Shown piece after piece: positions 20,496 to 29,100 of a DNA stretch of 64,000 nt; positions within the stretch are counted from its first letter, which is position 1; every line of letters begins with the position of its first letter. A program made the position numbers and the translations under genes. Source of the DNA: Glandiceps talaboti (lineage: Eukaryota > Hemichordata > Enteropneusta > Spengelidae). The notes below the pieces were generated by a model, which saw nothing but the letters and a program-made list of their open reading frames with translations, did no database searches and had not been told where the DNA came from. The DNA is taken from NCBI RefSeq assembly GCF_964340395.1, contig NC_135551.1:31609955-31673954 (forward strand), given 5' to 3'.

Positions 20496-23112
20496 ATGGC
20501 CAGGTCCCAAGTGTCCATGGTGATAACAGCTCTTCTGTGTGTAATTGTTAATGACTTCAGCACAATGGCATGTCAACAGGTACAAGACTCTGGAGGTATG
20601 ATTTCCTGAAAACATTCCTTTACACACATACACTTTTTGTCATAAAACCTTAGCATTTGGGTGTTTGAGACACACACAATTCTTGTTTGAGACACACACA
20701 ATCCTTTCTGTAACAATTTACTCTAAAACAGAAGACATCAAGGGTTCCGTTAACGAGAGTTGATGCAGACACAAGTTGGTGTGGTTTCGACTGGAGTGTT
20801 TGTTTTGTCGCCTGGAACTGACGCATCTTTTGATGTGTCCTGTTTCAGAGTAAATTGTTGCACAAAACGGCAAATGCTAAGGTTTTATGACCAGGATTGT
20901 GTGTGTTTCGAACAAGGATTGTGTGTGTTTCAAACAAGAATTGTGTGTGTCTCAAACACCCAAATGCTAAGGTTTTATGACAAAAAGTGTAAGGTTTTGT
21001 AGATAGAGGCAAAAAATATTCCCTTTCTTTAGGTATGTCATACGGCTTAGCAGTTTTCTGTAAAAGCCTTTGAATATAATAAATCGTGTTTCTTAAATAT
21101 CAACAAAATATATTTGCGAAACAAATTAAAAATGTCCCTATTTTGGATTTGGATTTATAATAGTATTACCGAAATTTGCGCTCCTCGTGTAAGCTAGGAG
21201 GTCCGTTCTGAACTGACAGCCATCATACAATATGTTGTAACTTGAAATCTTAGAGTTAAGAGGATTATCACAAAACGTGGTTTTTTGTTTCAGGATGTTA
21301 TTGGAAAGCTAGCAACAATTATGACCAATTTATCATTTTCAACGTTGGAAAACAGTGGACTGATAGTGTGGATTACTGTACAACATTGAATGAAACTCAT
21401 GGAATCGATGCCCATTTGGCTATTTTTGAGTCGGTAACTGTGTTTAATGAACTGCGTATGTATTTGCGTCAGCACGAACAATTGTCAAAGCCTAATAGAA
21501 ATGGGTATTGGGTTGGGTGCCGAGAAACAGACCAACGTAATGTCTTCCAGTGGTTGAATGGGTCAACATTTGGCAGTGATAGTGAGTTATGGCATGAGCT
21601 CCAGCCGAGCGGTGGAGGAGATCACGACTGCTGCCAAATGTGGTGAGTTGTAAGATCATTTACTGGTGGGCGATATTTCCATATCCTTATTTCTCATGAA
21701 TGGACGAGTCCAATTTGTGGTACTTAAATCATTTCAAACCCATTACTTTGGTGCTTTTGTTTAAGGTTCTAAATGTTTTGTGACTGTTTTCTTCTCATTT
21801 TGACATACGTAACTGAACAAGTAAGGATGGTGATACTAAACGTTAATACCTTAACTAAAACACATCATTTTAGTATTCTAACACGGACAGATAGCATCTT
21901 TTCGCCGAAATTTCAATTTAGATATCGCAATACTTATAAAGTTAAGTTGAAACTCTTAATAGCATCTTTAATATTTAATAATATCACTTTCTTGTACACA
22001 GGAATAAAAGTCCAGGGTTTCAACTGGATGACGATTATTGTTACACTCTGAACTCGTTCATCTGCCAAATGCGTAAGTTTTAATTGTAACCTTTCCCTTG
22101 TTAATTTCGTGTGTTAATAATATAATAGCTATGCTATGTGTACATGTATCTGCTTGTATATCAATTCAATTGAGGAAACTGCACTCTAGTCTGCTGACTT
22201 TCGTTTAATAAAACACTGCAGAGACATTGGTAGGAATCGATAATCAAAGTGAATAATTATAATTTCTTGGCCCTGAAGCAGAACATTTAGCAGATCACAA
22301 CAGCATTTTGTTATCAAACTTATTTCTTTTCATTATATTTTTCAGCAAATGGTGATCCATTGTTTAATACTAGTGGTCCTACTAATAGTAGTACTGTTAT
22401 AACACCACCCACGTCTATTGTAACCATAACTACACGAGGTGATTTATCAACTAAAACCTCACCTGTAAATGCTGTACCAACTTCAATTGAAAATACCGCT
22501 ACATCCGATGTATTATCTAGTACTGTTATATCATCACCCACGTCTATTGACACCATAACTACACGAGGTGAATTATCAACTAAAACCCCACCTGTAAATG
22601 CTACACCAACTACATCCAATGTATCATATAGTACAAGAACTGTCAAAACTACAACTAAGTTAAGTTTACACTTAATCTAATTTTGAAAAACACTAATGCA
22701 GACGAACTACATCACATGATATGCAATGTTGCACATTTGTGTCACAGGATAATGCGTATAATGCATCAAACTGTCCCTCAACATGATCACATTTGATGTG
22801 ATGTGATGTAGTGTATGTATGTATGTATGTATGTATGTATGTATGTATGTATGTATGTATGTATGTATGTGTGTATGTATGTATGTATGTATGTACTGTA
22901 TGCATGGGTGGATGGTGTATGTCAGTGTGTGTGTGTGTGTCTATTTAGCTTTCTATTTTCTTGTTTGTCTGTCTGTCTGTCTTTCTGTATGTCTGTCTGT
23001 CTGTCTGTCGGTCTGCCTGCCTGTTGATAGGAGCCTGGGAGTGTTCGTGTTTATCCCATCAATCCTCAGACAGTCTGTCTGTACAGTCGGTCTGTCTCTC
23101 TGCCTGCCTGCC

Positions 23113-23164
<52 letters not shown>

Positions 23165-26100
23165 AGTCTGTCTGTCTATTTATATGAACCTGAGAGCTTT
23201 CGTGTCCATCCATCAATGCCATTTTCCATCTACATTTTATCAACAGAAACCTGAGATAGTCGATGTACAGCCATTGTTTGGTCCAATATCAGGCGGTACT
23301 AGATTATATATATTTGGGAAGAATTTTCCAGGCAGAGTTACTTCTGTATTGATAGCTGGCATACCGTGTAATATAACCAGGTAAACTGATAAATTGTGTA
23401 TAAAAGTATTTTGATGATTCACCCTGCAAGATCATCTGACTGTTCAGCAGATATGTTTACATAGCATCATTTAGGGTATGGAGCAAATGGAAAAACAACG
23501 ACAAAAATTGAAGATAATAAGAGACGATTGTAATCAAATACTTCATACATAGAAAAATCATAGACACTCTTTCGTGGAGGGTCTATGGAACAATATACTA
23601 GAGTAGGAATATGTTGTTATCAAACTAAATGATATGTCATGACAACTCGTGATAAACGCTTTTGTTTATTTTTTTCTATAGCAGTACCGTATACGTACAG
23701 GATTCAACAAATGATGTCATCATTTGTTTGACGTCACCAGTAGAAGAACCCATCCGTTCTAAAATCATTATAAACGTTGAAAACATGGAAAGTATCAGTA
23801 CTATTCGAATGTATTCATACAAGGCTGATCCGATAATAGATACCATTCAACCACTCAGACAATTCGAAGGGTAATTCAACTTTTTGTACTTGCAATTTGC
23901 CACACTTTTGCCCATCAAGTTGTATTTGAAAAGTGTGTTTGTGTTTTATCCCCGTACGTATAAGAAAATAGGCTAATACTCAGTATTCACTTGTCGTCTT
24001 TTTCAGTGGCGGAGAAATACAGACAATATCAGGCACACATCTAGACAGTATAGCTAACCCTATCATTGTACTTGTTATGGCTACATTATCTTTTTCGGAC
24101 GAATTTTACGCGGTAAGTTCAAATTACTGCATCCTTGTCATTTTAAAATTTTGATTCTAATAACCATGAATATTATTCGTGTGCACATTGAAAAATTTCC
24201 AATCCTTTAAATTTACTCCTGGTTATTTATTTACCAAATGTCAACCAAAACAGTTTTATCTACGCTTTGATTTCTACATTGGGTCCTATTTTATTATACA
24301 TTACTAGCCGTATTAATTTATGTTATTGCTTTCACCGTGTTTATCAATTGCAACGTGAAGCCATGACACCATTTGGATAGTCTTATATTTCACCCTTTCA
24401 TTCAAATGAAATTTAGAGTTTCTATATACACCCGAACGAATAGCGTATAACTCTATTTCTAATTTGTTCTGTTCAACACAAAAACAGCGGCGTTGTCCGA
24501 AGATGACGATATATCTCAAAGAAAATGCAACTGCCGCATTGACATGTCTGGCTTATACGCGTAACGGTGACTGTATTAGTATAGTACATCACAACTGGAG
24601 CTTGGAACATAATTAACATTTCAGGCTTACCATACTGTGAGATTATCAAATACACAAACCGTGCTTCCTTATCTCAAAAGGAATTATTTTGCGAAGTTTC
24701 CTTTGTGTTTTGATCCAACCATTTTAGACAAAAACGATGATACACGCACGAACGCACGCACGCACGCACGTTAAGTAAAACTAACCCTACATAACCATTA
24801 ATTTGATAGGGTCAATATTAAGACACATTCATTGTCGATTTAACTTGTAAAATGTCAAATAAAATGATGTTATTAAGCATGTTGATACCTAAGACCAGTA
24901 CATAAGGTAAATGATAAACTGTGCGAATCCAAAGATTTGGTTTTCGCTGATTCTAAGGGAGACTTCAGTAATTACTTAGGACAGGGTCAGGTGTTAGGTG
25001 GAATAAAGCGCAGCCTTTCGCGTAAAATGGGATCCTCCACCGATTCTTTTTACTAAAATATTCACTAACAAATGACCCTCCCCACTGTTCAAATAGTAAC
25101 AAAATGGGGGTTACATTGCTGTCAAAATGAAAATCTACCCGCGTCTGAGGCTCAACATTATCTAGCCCGAGCGGGCCGAGGTCAATATCCTCTATCCACA
25201 TTATTCTCCCAAAAAGACGTACCATACCCTCTCCTCTCTTGTATAAGACCCACTCCTTTCCTTTTACCACAAAAAAAACAACAATTTAATTGAGTCATTG
25301 TATAGTTAGCAGTTATTGGACTGACATGTTCTGATATTAAGGTACAATGGTGAAGTTGGATGTGGTAGCAGTGGTGATGATGGCATGCTAAAGTCACAAA
25401 ACAGTGCAAAGTTAGATAATAGAATTAGTCATAGTAAAATGTGATCCTCCCCCGAAAACAAATTTGTAAATCTTAAGGCCAAATCCACAGCCATCGAGCA
25501 CCTTTACTGTTTACTGCACTGTTGGGTTACATCCGTCGGTAGCTGTTGTCGTGTAACTGCTAGCCTTAGAAGCCGGCCATCTCCGTTTCGAGGCTAGGAG
25601 GTGCGACAACAGCTACCAATGTAACACGACCGTGTAGTTACATGTAACGGTGCAGTTACTTGTAATTACTGATGTGTCTTTAAAATATAACCCATAGCAC
25701 ATTGGAACGTGCTCGAGCTTATGGCATGGCAGAACATTCGTACGCTAGCATTAACGATATAAACCTTATTTTAAATAGGATTGTAAAGTGTGGAACTCAA
25801 CTGTGATGACGTGTCCTTCACCAGAAATAGTATTTGACATGTTGAATGGTACTAACAGCACATCAAATTACACAAATACATCTAACAATTCAACGAAAGA
25901 TGAACAATCGTCAATGGTGAAAAGAGACACTGGAACCGACTGTCTTACTATCACTTCATCTAGTACAACCGGAGAAGATGTTGAATTCCGTGTAGGATTC
26001 ATATTGGATGGTGTTGAGGAGTGGCTACCCAGTAATATCGAGGCTTACATCGATGCACGATACACCAGGATGACTGTTGTACAAAATCCGATCTATTACC

Positions 26101-29100
26101 AGTTTACAGAGAAAGATAACGTGAAAAGTCTTCCTGTGGATTCCAAATACCTTGTTATAATGGTAAGAATATACCTTATAATTCAAAAGAAGTAACACGG
26201 TGAAGCAGTTAAGTCTTTGTATACAACAACCTTGGCTTGATTGTCTGATAATCCCATCTAGGTACATTCGTTTGCCAATTTTAAAACTCCTTCCAACAGT
26301 TTTAAGTTTACAAATGGGACATACAAATGTATATGTAAACTATGATATAAGTTGTCTTAACAGTTTTTCAGATATTTCACACTACAAATACCATCATATC
26401 CACCAAACCCATTGTAGTTCAATAAACCCAACGTTACAAATCCCATACCCACTCAACCCATGCTACCAAATCCAATCCTACCCCACCCATCCTACCCAAC
26501 CCAACCCAATCCAATCTAACCCAATCCAAATTTCATTTCGTTGCATTAAATCTGCTATTATAGCAGACGACTCAATCCTATCTCACGTTATCCCGCCTAA
26601 TATCCAATATCGATATCGCCACTTCCGAAACCAATGCCATAGTAACCATCTACGTCCCATTAAATAGAATTCACTTTCTCTATATTGACAAAAACTTTTA
26701 CTGCTGTAGGGTGAACGTCTAGACTGTGGTGCTCTGAAAGAGGACATAACAGTGGAAATAGGAGTTGATTTCTGTCAGCCAATCATATCTCTCCATCCAC
26801 ATCAATTGACATGTACACCTCCGGAGAAGGAACCTCCATTAAGAGAGGAATATCGAACTAAGCATGGCCATCCACACGTCATGGTAAGTATTGAACCAAT
26901 CATGGTCATCCACATATGTCAGGGTAAGTATTGAACCAATCATGGTCATCCACATATGTCAGGGTAAGTATTGAACCAATCATGGTCATCCACATATGTC
27001 AGGGTAAGTATTGAACCAATCATGGTCATCCACATATGTCAGGGTAAGTATTGGACCAATCATGGTCATCCACATATGTCAGGGTAAGTATTGAACCAAT
27101 CATGGTCATCTACATATGTCAGGGTAAGTATTGAACCAATCATGGTCATCCACATATGTCAGGGTAAGTATTGGACCAATCATGGTCATCCACATATGTC
27201 AGGGTAAATATTGAACCAATCATGGTCATCCACATATGTCAGGGTAAGTATTGAACCAATCATGGTCATCCACATATGTCAGGGTAAGTATTGAACCAAT
27301 CATGGTCATCCACATATGTCAGGGTAAATATTGGTCATCCACACGTCAAAGGCCAAACGTTGCCACGTACTCTTCAAAGGCCAGTCATAGTCACCCACAG
27401 GTTAAACATTTTCTAACGATCTGAAATGAGGAAGGAAGGCTAACATATCTGATGTATCGCAAAGTATTGATGCCATATAACTTAATGTAATGAAATTGAT
27501 TACTGTGTGGTGCAAGGTAAGTATATTCTGAACACGAAATACTAGATGGAACCCTACAAGGCTACCTTAAGTTTTAAGAGTCAATGACTGATCACCAAAT
27601 ACCATTCCTGTTTTTCGTGGTGAATATTTTGATTACAAATAAATAACAGTACTAGTTGATCTAATAGATGACTCTTCGGATCCTCAAGGCTCTGTTTTGT
27701 CTCCACTGTTCAATATCCGTTATACAGGTGATTGTGGAAGCAAAAATGATGGTTGTCATCATGTAAAATTTGCAGATGACAGTGTCCTTGTTTCATTACT
27801 GTAGAGGTCAGAACAACACAATTTGAACAGTTAAACCATTAGATGGGTATTGTTGCCAATGAATCCCTACCTGAACTTCACTCTCATTTTAATTTTTCAT
27901 AGGTACGAGTTGGTGTATTTGATAATAGTGCATACGACATAGGGTATCTAAGGTACATGACTAGAGAAGACAACTCAGTCGAAGGCTGGATGATTGGTAT
28001 TGTAGTTTGTTTTGTCATATTGGTGACTATCGCAATCATTGCTGTAACAATATATATGGTAAGAAAATCACGAAAAACGGCATCAAAAGACATCAGGACG
28101 GACGGAGTACCCTTGGAAAGAGTTGGCAACGGATATATGTATTTACAAGGCATTCATGGACCAGCTGCAAGTAAGACAGCGATATATTCATAGCTATATT
28201 AAACCATGCTGAGAATATCTCAATAAATAAATCAGTGTCATGTTCATTCGAGTACACATACTCACGATTAACACCAAACCTTCACTCACAGAAAATCACA
28301 CATCTAGTTTTTCACTGCCGATCCTAAACATTTGTTTATATATGTATTTGTGAAAAAATAATACAATCGCGAAAATTGTGAAGTCTCGCGAGAAATAGTG
28401 GATGCGGAAACTAACATCAACTTAGAAAGACAATATAAAACCGTTCTTCCAATCTGTAATGGCTGTACATCTGATGGGAAAAAACAATTATATATATAAC
28501 ACAGAGACCATATGGAAAACAACAGAAAACATAACCACCTGAACTAGATACTCACACATAAAAGAAATCACATCCCACCTATTCTAAAATGGAGCTTAAT
28601 CGGAACCACACAATTTTTTAGGCCTTATTTTAAAAACATTTACAGAGATAATTTTACAGAAATTGATTTCTAAAACCATGGTAACATACATTAAGATTAT
28701 ACTTTGATATTTATTTGGTTATTTTGTATGATTTCATTACAGGACACGATGACAGCGAATCAAGATTAACAATGCTGGAAAGATTAGATGAAGAACTTCA
28801 ACTTAATATCAATGACGTTCTCCTTGACAACAACAGACTAATACTTCATGCAAATAGCATTCTAGGGAAAGGTAAGTGAACAGTTTTATGCGTTTGTGGA
28901 CATAGGTAAGTTGTTTATTCTAGGAAAAGGTAAGTGAACAGTTGTGTGTGTTTGTGGACATAGGTAAGTTGTTTATTCTGGGAAAAGGTAAGTGATCAGT
29001 TTTATGTGTTTGTGGACATAGGTAAGTTATGTATTCTAGGAAAAGGTAAGTGAACACTGTCAGTTTTATGTGTTTGTGGACATAGGTAAGTTATTTATTC

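Noticed and set aside
23559-23605. Possible Helitron 3' end: hairpin followed 10 nt later by CTAG
   Set aside because: The base after CTAG is not T, the other two hairpin copies lack a CTRR at that distance, and no Helitron 5' TC end was found.
25779-26000. Basic MVKRD site in the kinase ectodomain as a furin site like the Met alpha/beta cleavage
   Set aside because: Only a KR dipeptide is present, not the R-x-K/R-R consensus, and the position in the IPT region does not match the Met Sema-domain site.
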